Assembly: GCF_000472665.1 (NCBI RefSeq)
Contig: NZ_AXAC01000025.1
Location: forward strand, 1 to 64,000
Direction of reading: 5' to 3'
DNA length: 64,000 nucleotides
DNA from: Acetobacterium malicum subsp. dehalogenans DSM 11527
GTDB taxonomy: Bacteria > Bacillota > Clostridia > Eubacteriales > Eubacteriaceae
Part shown: positions 7,453-15,966 of the stretch, piece by piece
Layout of the letters: each line of letters opens with the position of its first letter
Numbering within the stretch: the stretch's first letter is position 1
Notes under the pieces: generated by a model
What the model was told of the DNA's origin: nothing
Database searches by the model: none
What the model saw: the letters and a program-made list of their open reading frames with translations, nothing else
Position numbers and translations under genes: made by a program

Positions 7453-8345
7453 TCGGTCACCACCTTTTTTCGGCCAAATAAAGAATCAAGTAAAGAATAT
7501 CGTTTCGTCTTAAAGCCCCTATTGATTTTGGGATTAAGCGCCTCCTGAATGCTGTCGCCGAGAAAATTAAAGGCTGCCACTACCAGAAAGATAGCCATCC
7601 CCGGCGCCAGCATCTGGCCGGGATTGGTGGTCATAACATTTTTGGCTTCATTGAGCATCATCCCCCATTCGGCCGTCGGTGGCTGAACCCCCAGACCCAG
7701 AAAGGAAAGCGCCGAAATATTCAAAATAATCGCTGCCGTATCCAGGGTCGCCAGCACCGCAATCTCGCCGATAGCACCAACCAGCAGATGTTTTCTGACA
7801 ATGTGCCCGGTTGAGCAGCCGGCGACCTTGGCAAAGCGGATATAGTTGCTGTCCATAAACTGGATTACAATCGAGCGAATCATCCGCACATACCAGGCCC
7901 ATTTGGCGATCACCGTGGCCAGAACAATGTTGGTTATTCCGGTTCCCAAAATCCCCACAATCGCCAGGATCAGCACCTCGCTGGGGAAGGACAGCATGAT
8001 ATCGCAGATCCGCATGATCACATCGTCGACGGTTCCCCTGAAATAACCGGCCATCACCCCCAGCACCGTACCAATAACAATGGTCACCACCATCGTCAGC
8101 ACTGAAACGAGGATCGTCACCCGGCCGCCAAATAAAATCCGCGAAAAGACATCCCGGCCTAATTGATCGGTGCCAAACCAATGAGTCAGCGATGGTCCCT
8201 GAAACTTATCAATGATGTTCTGAGCCGTGGGATCGTAGGGCGCTAACAAAGGCGCCAGAATAGCCAGCGTAATCACCATTAACAGAAATAAGCTGACCCC
8301 CATGGCCAGGTTATCATTTCGGAACCGTTTCCAGAATCCTGCCAT
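7449..8345 (-). CDS. ABC transporter permease (NikC/DppC-like), cluster 1
   Basis: This is a 298-residue inner-membrane permease with an N-terminal helix, the OppC-type HWFGTDQLGRDVFSR segment, and the EAA loop around LSFLGLGVQPPTAEWG. About six membrane helices are visible. The frame is open to 8417, but AAGGAGG sits 6 bases before the ATG at 8345 (MAGFWKRF), one base from the upstream stop codon. It pairs with the NikB-like permease upstream to form the channel. Confidence 0.9.
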   Translation of the reverse strand: MAGFWKRFRNDNLAMGVSLFLLMVITLAILAPLLAPYDPTAQNIIDKFQGPSLTHWFGTDQLGRDVFSRILFGGRVTILVSVLTMVVTIVIGTVLGVMAGYFRGTVDDVIMRICDIMLSFPSEVLILAIVGILGTGITNIVLATVIAKWAWYVRMIRSIVIQFMDSNYIRFAKVAGCSTGHIVRKHLLVGAIGEIAVLATLDTAAIILNISALSFLGLGVQPPTAEWGMMLNEAKNVMTTNPGQMLAPGMAIFLVVAAFNFLGDSIQEALNPKINRGFKTKRYSLLDSLFGRKKVVTE

Positions 8346-8346
8346 C

Positions 8347-9276
8347 TCAGGCCTCCTTTCTTCTACGGGGATCGATCCAGACGGATCCCAGATCCACCAG
8401 TAAATTACAAAATACAAAAAGCACCGCCATGATCAGCACATAGGCCTGAATCATCGGAAAATCGCGGTTGAATATCGCCGTCACACAAAGCCTCCCGATT
8501 CCCGGCCAGGCAAAAATGTTTTCAATCACGACCGTTCCGGCAATCAGCTTGGGAATCGACATCCCCAGGGCCGTTAAGGAGGTTTGCAGGGAATTTTTAA
8601 AGACATGTTTCATAATTGTCTGTTCCTTCAATCCCCGGACCCGTCCATACAGCACATAATTCTCCCGCTTGTTATGAATCATATTGTTCCGGATCAGCCG
8701 GACATAGGTTGCAATGTATCCCAGCGACAAGGTCACCGCTGGCAGAAGCACCGCAACCGGGGTCGTCATCCCGCTGGTCGGCAGCCATTTTAGTTTCACG
8801 GCAAAAAGCCACATCAGCAGAATACCCGCCCAGAAGCCGGGAATGGCGGTTCCCACAAAAACGATCGCCCGCATCGTTTTATCGGTGATGCTATCCTCTT
8901 TTACGGCACATAAAACCCCGGCACCGACCGAGACAACAACGATGATTAACAGCGAAACACCGGCTAGATAAAGGGTCGGCGGCAGCGCCTTGGCGATTTC
9001 TTCCCCAACTGGTTTATTATTCGCATAGCTGTTGCCAAAATCCCCCTGAAGGGCATTGCTAAGCCAGGTCAGATAGCGGGTCATAAAGGGATCGTCCAGT
9101 CCCAACTGCTCCCGCATCTGGGCAATATTTTCTGCGGTGGGGGTGATCTCATTGACCCGAATGGCCACCTCGGCCGGATCACTGGGGCTTAAATTGATTA
9201 AAACAAAGGCAAAAAAGGAGATTCCGATTAAAATCGGAATCATCCACAGGAGCCTTTTGACAATGTAATTCTTCAT
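8347..9276 (-). CDS. ABC transporter permease (NikB/DppB-like), cluster 1
   Basis: This is a 309-residue permease that begins with the usual KRLLWMIPILIGISFF helix and has the DppB-type periplasmic region (LGLDDPFMTRYLTWL) and the GTVVIENIFAWPGIGRL segment near the C-terminus. Five to six membrane helices are visible. It is the first permease after the binding-protein gene and is followed almost without gap by the NikC-like partner. Confidence 0.9.
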   Translation of the reverse strand: MKNYIVKRLLWMIPILIGISFFAFVLINLSPSDPAEVAIRVNEITPTAENIAQMREQLGLDDPFMTRYLTWLSNALQGDFGNSYANNKPVGEEIAKALPPTLYLAGVSLLIIVVVSVGAGVLCAVKEDSITDKTMRAIVFVGTAIPGFWAGILLMWLFAVKLKWLPTSGMTTPVAVLLPAVTLSLGYIATYVRLIRNNMIHNKRENYVLYGRVRGLKEQTIMKHVFKNSLQTSLTALGMSIPKLIAGTVVIENIFAWPGIGRLCVTAIFNRDFPMIQAYVLIMAVLFVFCNLLVDLGSVWIDPRRRKEA

Positions 9277-9316
9277 GGTCTTACTCCCTTTTGTTATTCC
9301 AATTTGTCATACCTGA

Positions 9317-10912
9317 TTAATTGGAAAAGTACATTTTTTCGAATGGTATTTCATATTGCGAATCATTAAAGGTTACCCCTTCTAAACCAGTAATGGCTAC
9401 CGCTTTTGTTTTTGAATAAGAAATCGGTATGTACACAAACTGGTCATTAATATAAGTCAGTACCTCTTTATACATTGCTGCCCGTTTGGTTTCATCTGAC
9501 TCCGTCATAATTTTGGTAATGGTTTCATCCAGCCACTGTTTCTTTTCCAATCCAGCCTGAGCCTGATAATCGCCATGAGCGGGAATTCGCCAGGATGAAA
9601 CATAGGATTGCGGGTCATAGGGCGTTCCCCAGGACAGTGAATACTGAAGATCAAAATCTCCGGTTTTCTGACGATCCAAAAACGCCTGTTTTTCTTCTCC
9701 GAGAATATTCATCTTAATCCCAACGGCGGCCAAATCTGCCTGAATCGAGGTGGCAATAGTGCCTTCCTGAGCGTTTTTGGAATTATAGGAAAGAGTGATT
9801 TCGCATTTCTGGCCATCCTTTTCGCGAACCCCATCAGTTCCCAGCTTCCAGCCGGCTTCTTCCAATAATTGTTTGGTTTTTTCCTGATTATAGGTAATGG
9901 TTTTAAGCTCAATGTTGCAATAAGGCACATCTTTTGATAACAGCGTATCAGCCTGATCCTCCGAACCATTTAAAATGCCCTGAATAATGTTGGTCTTATT
10001 GACCGCATATTCAATCGCTTCCCGGACTTTAATGTCTTTGGTGATCGGTGCTTTACTATTAATGAGAATCGCTCGGGACGCTACCGGTTCACTGCTATAG
10101 GTTTTATAGGCGCCTTCTTCTTCCAGCTTTTTATACGAATCCAGGTCAACCTGATCGCCATCCGCCCCAAAGAGCAGATCCACTTCACCGTTCTGGAGAG
10201 CTAATAAAATTGTCTGGGGATCTGGCATGACCTTCCAGTTGATGGTTTTGATTTTAGTCTTTTCGCCCCAGTACGTTTCATTCTGGGTAAAGGTGGCGTA
10301 CTGATTATCGACATGCTCGGATAACACCCAGGGACCGGTACCAACATAGCCATTGACCCCTTCTTTGGTTGTGCCATTGACAAAACAATTGGGTGAAATA
10401 AAGCGGAACGGACGGGTCAGACCCAACTCAACCAGGGTCGGATAATAAGGATGCTTTAACACCAGCTTAAAGGTATGTTCATCAACCACCACATTTTCCT
10501 TGATCTCATTGACCATATCCAACCAGGCATGGCGTTCCAGGTTTCCGACGATGGCATCCATGTTTAGTTTGACCGCGGCCGCATTAAAAGCAGCCCCATC
10601 CGTAAAGGTAACCCCTTTTCGTAGATGGAAGGTATATTCCAGTCCATCCGCCGAGATTTCCCAGCTTTCCGCCAGCGCTGGCTTCACTTCGCCGCCCTCA
10701 TTTTTCGTCAACCCTTCAAAAACCATATTTTGGGCCGACATCTCGCCCGAATAGAGATGGGGGTTAATGTCCCGGATATCCTTGGTACAGGCATAATTCA
10801 ATTCTTCCTTGGTGGAAACATCGGTTTTGGCCGATGCACCACTGCAACCGGCCAAGATGCTGGTACACAACACAGCGGTGATTAGCACCGCTAAACCTTT
10901 TTTCAGCTTCAT
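9317..10912 (-). CDS. Substrate-binding lipoprotein (NikA/DppA-like, SBP_bac_5), cluster 1
   Basis: This is a 531-residue extracellular solute-binding protein of family 5. The signal peptide ends in a lipobox LAGC near residue 23, so it should be anchored to the outer face of the membrane. The family landmarks YTFHLRKGVTFTDG and ALQNGEVDLLFG are present. It is the first gene of cluster 1 and lies about 135 bases after the terminator of a cobalamin riboswitch. Control by cobalamin suggests that the cargo is cobalt, nickel or a corrinoid or metal-ligand complex rather than ordinary peptides. Sequence alone does not prove this. Confidence 0.9.
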   Translation of the reverse strand: MKLKKGLAVLITAVLCTSILAGCSGASAKTDVSTKEELNYACTKDIRDINPHLYSGEMSAQNMVFEGLTKNEGGEVKPALAESWEISADGLEYTFHLRKGVTFTDGAAFNAAAVKLNMDAIVGNLERHAWLDMVNEIKENVVVDEHTFKLVLKHPYYPTLVELGLTRPFRFISPNCFVNGTTKEGVNGYVGTGPWVLSEHVDNQYATFTQNETYWGEKTKIKTINWKVMPDPQTILLALQNGEVDLLFGADGDQVDLDSYKKLEEEGAYKTYSSEPVASRAILINSKAPITKDIKVREAIEYAVNKTNIIQGILNGSEDQADTLLSKDVPYCNIELKTITYNQEKTKQLLEEAGWKLGTDGVREKDGQKCEITLSYNSKNAQEGTIATSIQADLAAVGIKMNILGEEKQAFLDRQKTGDFDLQYSLSWGTPYDPQSYVSSWRIPAHGDYQAQAGLEKKQWLDETITKIMTESDETKRAAMYKEVLTYINDQFVYIPISYSKTKAVAITGLEGVTFNDSQYEIPFEKMYFSN

Positions 10913-11046
10913 TTTCTTTTCTCCTCTTAAATACTTGTTTTATTTGATCAACTTCCTGTTTCATACTACTGCGCATTGTAGCAAAAACCTCAGCTTTATC
11001 ACAAAATTAAAAATTTGCACCGGTATTTTTGAGGTATTTTTTCCAT

Positions 11047-11082
11047 AAAAAAACCCCACCATCTCAGAAAAGATAGTGAGGT
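11047..11082 (-). terminator. Terminator of cobalamin riboswitch 1
   Basis: On the minus strand a 12-bp stem (ACCTCACTATCT with AGATGGTGGGGT, including G-T pairs) is followed by seven T residues. It lies between the B12 box and the binding-protein gene, as expected for a transcription-terminating expression platform. Confidence 0.85.
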
Positions 11083-11145
11083 CGCAAAAAAAGCCTGCCA
11101 AAAAAAACACCTCCTCTATCACGCGTAGAGATTGAGTAATTAAAG

Positions 11146-11310
11146 CAGGCAGGTCTTCTGGCTAAAGCGTCAACATTGCCTCCTGCCTTCCCATATTCTG
11201 GTGGCATTCCTGGAGGAACTCTTCTCTTACAGCGGCGGGACCGCGGGGGATTTTCACCCCTCTTCCCTTTTCACCAGCCTGTAATACATTCGATTACCGC
11301 CGGCACCTGT
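11146..11310 (-). ncRNA. Cobalamin riboswitch 1 (controls ABC cluster 1)
   Basis: The minus strand carries the B12 box (GCCAGAAGACCTGCC at 11148-11162) and, upstream of it, the conserved core GGGTGAAAATCCC...GCGGTCCCGCCGCTGTAAG. Both are hallmarks of AdoCbl riboswitches. A terminator follows. When cobalamin is plentiful, transcription of the 5862-10912 ABC cluster should stop. The remaining non-coding DNA between 10913 and 11532 holds this element, its terminator and the csoR terminator. Confidence 0.93.
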
Positions 11311-11370
11311 TTTATTAATATTCAATTTAATTTATCAGCCCGTGTTTTAATAAAAAACAATCAAGCCACT

Positions 11371-11418
11371 AAAAAACAGAAACAATGCCACAATCACGTG
11401 TTTTTCATTGTTTCTGTT
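11371..11418 (-). terminator. Terminator after the CsoR-like gene
   Basis: AACAGAAACAATG pairs perfectly with CATTGTTTCTGTT over 13 bp and is followed on the minus strand by a T run. It separates the regulator gene from riboswitch 1. Confidence 0.88.
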
Positions 11419-11532
11419 TGCCATTTTAACATGCTTAAACCGCCTGTGCAAGTCTCTTTTTAAGAAATGGTATTCTGTTTTGGAATGTCTTTCCATGCCA
11501 GTCGCTATTTGTCCGACTTTAACCCACGGCGC

Positions 11533-11871
11533 TTATTTCATAAAGCGGTCAATCGCTTTTCTGAGTTCTTCTAAAGCCTTTTCGTCGTTATTCTCCACCG
11601 CATCAACGATGCAGTGCTCAATGTGATCCTGTAAAATAATTTTGCCGACGTTATTAATAGCTGATTTCACCGCTGAAAGCTGGATCAGCACCTCGGTGCA
11701 GTCTCTTCCCGACTCGACCATTTTTTTCACCGATTCAAGATGACCCGCAGCCCGAGAAAGACGATTCAATACTGATTTGGTCTGGGTATGTTCATGATGA
11801 TGGTGGTGGTGATCTCCGCCGTGGCCACTATCACGTCCACCATCGATCCCTTCACCCTGATGTTCATGCAT
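11533..11871 (-). CDS. His-rich CsoR/RcnR-family metal-sensing repressor
   Basis: This is a 112-residue helical DNA-binding repressor of the CsoR/RcnR/FrmR family, which releases DNA on metal binding. Residues Cys58, His83 and Cys87 reproduce the C-H-C spacing (25 and 4) of the family. His26, 32 residues before Cys58, matches the extra N-terminal ligand of nickel/cobalt sensors such as InrS and RcnR. The N-terminus is strikingly rich in His (six in a row at 21-26, then His28, plus several Gly/His residues). The gene follows ABC cluster 2 and has its own TATAAT inside a 10-bp inverted repeat. I infer nickel or cobalt sensing; copper is the main alternative. Confidence 0.88.
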   Translation of the reverse strand: MHEHQGEGIDGGRDSGHGGDHHHHHHEHTQTKSVLNRLSRAAGHLESVKKMVESGRDCTEVLIQLSAVKSAINNVGKIILQDHIEHCIVDAVENNDEKALEELRKAIDRFMK

Positions 11872-11890
11872 CTCCGTTCACCTCATTTTC

Positions 11891-11921
11891 TATATCTGTT
11901 TAACCCATTATAACAGATATA
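11891..11921 (-). promoter_or_regulatory. Inverted repeat over the -10 box of the CsoR-like gene
   Basis: Arms TATATCTGTT and AACAGATATA are perfectly complementary over 10 bp with an 11-base spacer, and a TATAAT -10 box (11907-11912, minus strand) lies within the spacer and one arm. The position suggests an operator for autoregulation. It is AT-rich and unlike the G-tract operators known for CsoR/RcnR, so the binding protein is uncertain. Confidence 0.55.
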
Positions 11922-11923
11922 AC

Positions 11924-11955
11924 AAAAGGACACCACCCAATGGGAGATGCCCTTT
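11924..11955 (-). terminator. Probable terminator of ABC cluster 2
   Basis: A hairpin with arms AAAGGGCATC and GGTGTCCTTT (imperfect) and an inner CCCA/TGGG stem is followed by TTTTG. It lies between the last cluster 2 gene and the promoter of the CsoR-like gene. Confidence 0.55.
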
Positions 11956-11961
11956 CATATC

Positions 11962-12717
11962 TTACAGAATCGAATCGATCAGTTTTTTGGTATAGGCTTC
12001 CCGGGGATTCGCAATCACCTCGTCCGGGGTACCGGTTTCTATCACCCGACCCTGATGCATCACCAGCACCCGGTCGCAGCATTGCTGGACCAGAGCCAGA
12101 TCATGACAGATCATCAGTTGTGACATCCCCTGATTTTTCTGCAATTCCATCAGTAGTTTTACAATCTGAGTCTGGACGGTGACATCCAGAGCGCTGGTGG
12201 CTTCATCGCAGATGAGCAGCTGGGGTTGCCGGGCAATAGCCCGGGCAATCGAGGCCCGCTGACACTCACCGCCGCTGACCTCGCTGGGATAGCGACTGGC
12301 AAATTCCAGACCAAGGCCACAGATTTCCAGGTATTCAATGGCTTTGTTTTTAGCCGCCCGACGACCCATGCCCTGATTGATCAGCCCTTCCATGACACTT
12401 TCCCCCAGCCGAATCCGGGGATTAAAGGAATCCACCGGCATCTGAAAAACCATCTGAACCAGTTGGTAAACCCGTTTGCGTTCTTTTCGTCCGGGGTTTT
12501 TAAGTGTTTTGCCATCCAGAATAATATCACCGCCATCCAAAGATTCCAGTCCGGTAATCATCTTGGCAACTGTGCTTTTACCGCTGCCACTTTCGCCCAC
12601 CAGCGCCAGGCATTCGCCTTTGTCGACATGGAAGCTGATCTCATCAACCGCACAAATAGTGCTTTTTCCTTTGGTATAGGTTTTTTTTAAATTGCTGACT
12701 GCTAAAATCCTATTCAT
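11962..12717 (-). CDS. Peptide/nickel-type ABC transporter ATPase (NikE-like), cluster 2
   Basis: This is a 251-residue ABC ATPase. Walker A is GESGSGKST, the signature is VSGGECQR and Walker B is LLICDEATSALD. It is short, without the Oligo_HPY tail, as in NikE. It is the last gene of cluster 2 and starts 3 bases after the NikD-like gene. A CsoR-like metal sensor follows, which supports a metal-linked substrate. Confidence 0.88.
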   Translation of the reverse strand: MNRILAVSNLKKTYTKGKSTICAVDEISFHVDKGECLALVGESGSGKSTVAKMITGLESLDGGDIILDGKTLKNPGRKERKRVYQLVQMVFQMPVDSFNPRIRLGESVMEGLINQGMGRRAAKNKAIEYLEICGLGLEFASRYPSEVSGGECQRASIARAIARQPQLLICDEATSALDVTVQTQIVKLLMELQKNQGMSQLMICHDLALVQQCCDRVLVMHQGRVIETGTPDEVIANPREAYTKKLIDSIL

Positions 12718-12720
12718 GTC

Positions 12721-13503
12721 TCACCTTTTTATCCGGGGCATGGCCGCAATCAGCTGGCGGGTGTAATCCTGCTGAGGATGATCAATCACCTCCCGGGCCT
12801 TACCGTATTCAACCAGCTGACCCTTGCACATCACTGCCACGGTATCGGCCATAAATGACACCACCCCAATATTATGGGTCACCACCACAATTCCGGTTCC
12901 AAATGCTTCCCGCATCGCCATCATTTCCCTAACCACCTGGGCCTGAACAGTGACATCCAGAGCCGAGGTCGGTTCATCAGCAAAAAGTAGCTCCGGTTCC
13001 AGTAGCATTGCCATGACAATGCCGACCCGTTGATTCATCCCACCGGATAGTTCAAAGGGATAGCTATTTAAAATTCGCTCGGCATCCCTTAAATGAATCT
13101 TCTCAAACAGGGCGGTGGCCTTTTCCCGGACCAGCTGACGGTCACTAACGCCGTGCTCGGCCATGGTTTCATAAAGCTGTTCGCCAATCGTCCTTATCGG
13201 ACACAGGGCACTGCCACAGTTTTGAAAAATCATCCCCATTTCCGGACCCCGCAGCATCCGCAGTGCTTCATCATCAAGATCAAGAACCGGCTGACCCTTA
13301 TAGCAAATCTCACCTCGGTTGACCAGACCGGCCGGGCCCAGAAGACCCATGGCCGCCTTGATCAGGGTGCTTTTACCACTGCCGGACTCGCCGACAATCC
13401 CGAGGATCTCACCTGATTGCATGTTTAAGTTGATCTCTCGAACCGTCGGCTCGCCGTCGTAGGATATTTCGACGTTTTGAAATTCCAGTAATGGTTGTTG
13501 CAT
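12721..13503 (-). CDS. Peptide/nickel-type ABC transporter ATPase (NikD-like), cluster 2
   Basis: This is a 260-residue ABC ATPase. Walker A is GESGSGKST, the signature is LSGGMNQR and Walker B is LLFADEPTSALD. It is close in pattern to the NikD-like protein of cluster 3 (26169-26966), which shares an MIFQ(N/D)-G Q-loop region and a VVTHN or LVTHN switch. It follows the binding-protein gene by 26 bases. Confidence 0.88.
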   Translation of the reverse strand: MQQPLLEFQNVEISYDGEPTVREINLNMQSGEILGIVGESGSGKSTLIKAAMGLLGPAGLVNRGEICYKGQPVLDLDDEALRMLRGPEMGMIFQNCGSALCPIRTIGEQLYETMAEHGVSDRQLVREKATALFEKIHLRDAERILNSYPFELSGGMNQRVGIVMAMLLEPELLFADEPTSALDVTVQAQVVREMMAMREAFGTGIVVVTHNIGVVSFMADTVAVMCKGQLVEYGKAREVIDHPQQDYTRQLIAAMPRIKR

Positions 13504-13529
13504 AAACTCTTCTTTCTGATCGGGACTAT

Positions 13530-15089
13530 TTATTCGTTGATATCCAGATCGGCTGTGATTTCATAATAATCCGATGGATGGGCCGTAAAGCCGGTGACAC
13601 TCTTTTTCATCACAAAGGACATTTTTAAATGAGAGGCATAGATATAGGCATTGTCGTCAAGAACTTGCTGGGCAATTGAAACCGCCAGCGCTGCCCGTTT
13701 TTCGGTGTCAAATTCATTTCGTAACTGTGCAACAAGGGTTTCCACCTTGTCATTATGATAGTGCCCACGATTGTAATCGGAATTATCAACCACATGGGTG
13801 GTGAAATAATATTGGGGATCTCCGGTTGGCGCAGTTACAAAGGCGTTGGCAAAAACATCATAGTCTCCTGCTTTCAGAAAATCCTTGTAGGAATCGGTGG
13901 CGTTGACCTGAACATCAATGCCTGCTTGTTTATAGGTAGCCTGAACCGATTCGGCCAGCAGCGGCAGCTCCTGACGGGAGGTGTAGGTCAGCCATTTGAT
14001 CGATAATTTCTGGCCATCTTTTTCGCGGATGCCATCGCCATCGGTATCAACCCAGCCCGCTGCTTCCAGCACTTTTTTTGCGCCGTCAATGTCATAAGCG
14101 GTGTCCTTAACGGCGTCGCCGCCAAATGTAAAGTTAGCCGGGAAAGGACCTGCTGCCGGCGTTCCATTGCCCTTTAACAACACCGTGGTAAAGCCGTCCT
14201 TGTCCATGCTCATGGCCATCGCTTTACGAACGGCATCGTCTTTAATCACCGCTGAATTATAGTTAAGAGCGGCCTGATAAACCCGGGAAGTATTGGTGGA
14301 GCTGATGGTGTAGTCATCGTTGTTTTGAAACAGTTCCAGATTGGCATAGGGCAGACCCTGGGCGGCATCAATTTCGCCGCTTTGCAGGGCCATGGTTAAG
14401 GTATCGCCGTCGGTGATACTCTTAACATTAACTTTGCCCACCTTTGGTTTGCCGCCCCAGTAGTCCGCATTGGCTTCCAGATTAACCTCCGTATCGGTGA
14501 CGGTTTTGGCTACATAAGGACCCGTACCCACCACATTTTTACCATCGGGTGTTACGCCAGCTTCCATATCAAAAATGACGCCATAAGGATCACACAAATA
14601 ATTGACCAGGGCTGGCGACTTAATTTCCGTTGTAATGGTGATACTTTGTCCATCAGCGCTAATCGACTTAATCTGCAGGTCTTTAGGCGCCCGGTCATGA
14701 ACGGCAATCAGATCATCCAGACAAGCCTTTACTGCTTCACCAGTCATTTTCTTGCCATTGGAGAAGGTAACATCATCCCGTAAATTGATTTTAACGGTAT
14801 AATCATCAATCTGTTCATAATCTTTGGCCAGCCAGGGCTCCAACTCCATCTTTTCATTGAATTTAAACAGTGTTTCACCAACCCCATAACGCAGGGTCGA
14901 CCAGCCACTGTAGCCATCATGGGGATTAAGTCCGACATTCCCCATAGCCGCCCCATAAGCCATGGTTCCATAATTAAATACCTTTTCTTCCGCACTTTTG
15001 GTGCCAGTCGAACCGGCACAGCCGGTCAACATCCCGCCAACCAGTGTGGTGGTCAGCAGTAATGCCAGAATTTTACTTTTTACTTTCAT
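13530..15089 (-). CDS. Substrate-binding lipoprotein (NikA-like, SBP_bac_5), cluster 2
   Basis: This is a 519-residue family 5 solute-binding lipoprotein. The signal peptide ends in lipobox LTGC. I start at the ATG at 15089 (MKVKSKIL) because it has AAGGAGA upstream and gives a normal signal peptide; the longer frame to 15131 lies inside the permease gene. It resembles the cluster 3 protein in details such as NGWS/SGWSTLR after the mature N-terminus, DTDGDGIREKDGQK, and PTGDPQ(Y/A)Y near the C-terminus. This suggests the two bind related cargo, while the cluster 1 protein is more distant. It lies between the permease and ATPase genes. Confidence 0.9.
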   Translation of the reverse strand: MKVKSKILALLLTTTLVGGMLTGCAGSTGTKSAEEKVFNYGTMAYGAAMGNVGLNPHDGYSGWSTLRYGVGETLFKFNEKMELEPWLAKDYEQIDDYTVKINLRDDVTFSNGKKMTGEAVKACLDDLIAVHDRAPKDLQIKSISADGQSITITTEIKSPALVNYLCDPYGVIFDMEAGVTPDGKNVVGTGPYVAKTVTDTEVNLEANADYWGGKPKVGKVNVKSITDGDTLTMALQSGEIDAAQGLPYANLELFQNNDDYTISSTNTSRVYQAALNYNSAVIKDDAVRKAMAMSMDKDGFTTVLLKGNGTPAAGPFPANFTFGGDAVKDTAYDIDGAKKVLEAAGWVDTDGDGIREKDGQKLSIKWLTYTSRQELPLLAESVQATYKQAGIDVQVNATDSYKDFLKAGDYDVFANAFVTAPTGDPQYYFTTHVVDNSDYNRGHYHNDKVETLVAQLRNEFDTEKRAALAVSIAQQVLDDNAYIYASHLKMSFVMKKSVTGFTAHPSDYYEITADLDINE

Positions 15090-15966
15090 TTTTTCTCCTT
15101 TTTTCTCTTTTAGTTTTGGGATCCAGTACATCTCTGACCGTATCCCCCAGTAAATTAAATAATGTTACTGATATAAAAATAGCACAACCGGGTGCTAGAA
15201 TTACCCATGGCGAGGTTTGCAGCATGCTACGACCTTCACTCATCATCGAACCCCACTCGGCAATCGGCGGCATCGCCCCCAGTCCCAGAAAGGACAGTCC
15301 CGCCAGTTCCATCATCATGGTACCAATATCAAGGGTGGCGGTTACCAGAATCGGGCCGATTATATTGGGCAGAATATGCTTAAAAACAATCTTGATCGAA
15401 CCGGAACCGCTAAGCCTGGCGGCGGCGATATAGGGCATATTTTTAATCGCCAGCACCTGCCCTCTGGCCAACCGGGCAAATTTGGGCCAGGAAATACAGG
15501 CCAGCGCCACCACCGCATTGATCAGCCCACCACCTAAAATGCCGGCCACGGCAATGGCAAAAACCATTCCCGGAAACGCCAGAAAGACATCCGAAATCCT
15601 CATAATCAGGGAATCAATTTTGCCACCCTGGTACCCGCAGAACAACCCTACCAGAGTCCCAAATCCAGTGATCATCGCCACCAGCAGCAGCGCCGAGTAA
15701 ATAGTGGTTTGTCCCCCCATTATCACCCGGGACAACATATCCCGGCCATAGCGATCCGTCCCCAGCAGATGCTCCGGGCTGGGCGGCTGCAAGGCCTTCA
15801 TTAGATCCTGAGCATAAGGGTCATAGGGGACTATCTGGGGGGCCAGGGCCGCCACCAGTAATAATAGAATCACCAAAGTCAGAAAAATATAGAATTTCGT
15901 CATCGTTTGATCTTTTTTTATTTTCCGGGTTCTGATCCGGACCGCTGTACGCTCTGTTACTTCCAT
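15073..15966 (-). CDS. ABC transporter permease (NikC-like), cluster 2
   Basis: This is a 297-residue permease with the OppC-type HLLGTDRYGRDMLSR segment and the EAA loop near LSFLGLGAMPPIAEWG. Its ATG overlaps the NikB-like stop codon (ATGA), and its end overlaps the binding-protein start by 17 bases, so the genes form one tightly coupled operon. The C-terminus is basic (KREKRRKNESKK) and cytoplasmic. Confidence 0.9.
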   Translation of the reverse strand: MEVTERTAVRIRTRKIKKDQTMTKFYIFLTLVILLLLVAALAPQIVPYDPYAQDLMKALQPPSPEHLLGTDRYGRDMLSRVIMGGQTTIYSALLLVAMITGFGTLVGLFCGYQGGKIDSLIMRISDVFLAFPGMVFAIAVAGILGGGLINAVVALACISWPKFARLARGQVLAIKNMPYIAAARLSGSGSIKIVFKHILPNIIGPILVTATLDIGTMMMELAGLSFLGLGAMPPIAEWGSMMSEGRSMLQTSPWVILAPGCAIFISVTLFNLLGDTVRDVLDPKTKREKRRKNESKK

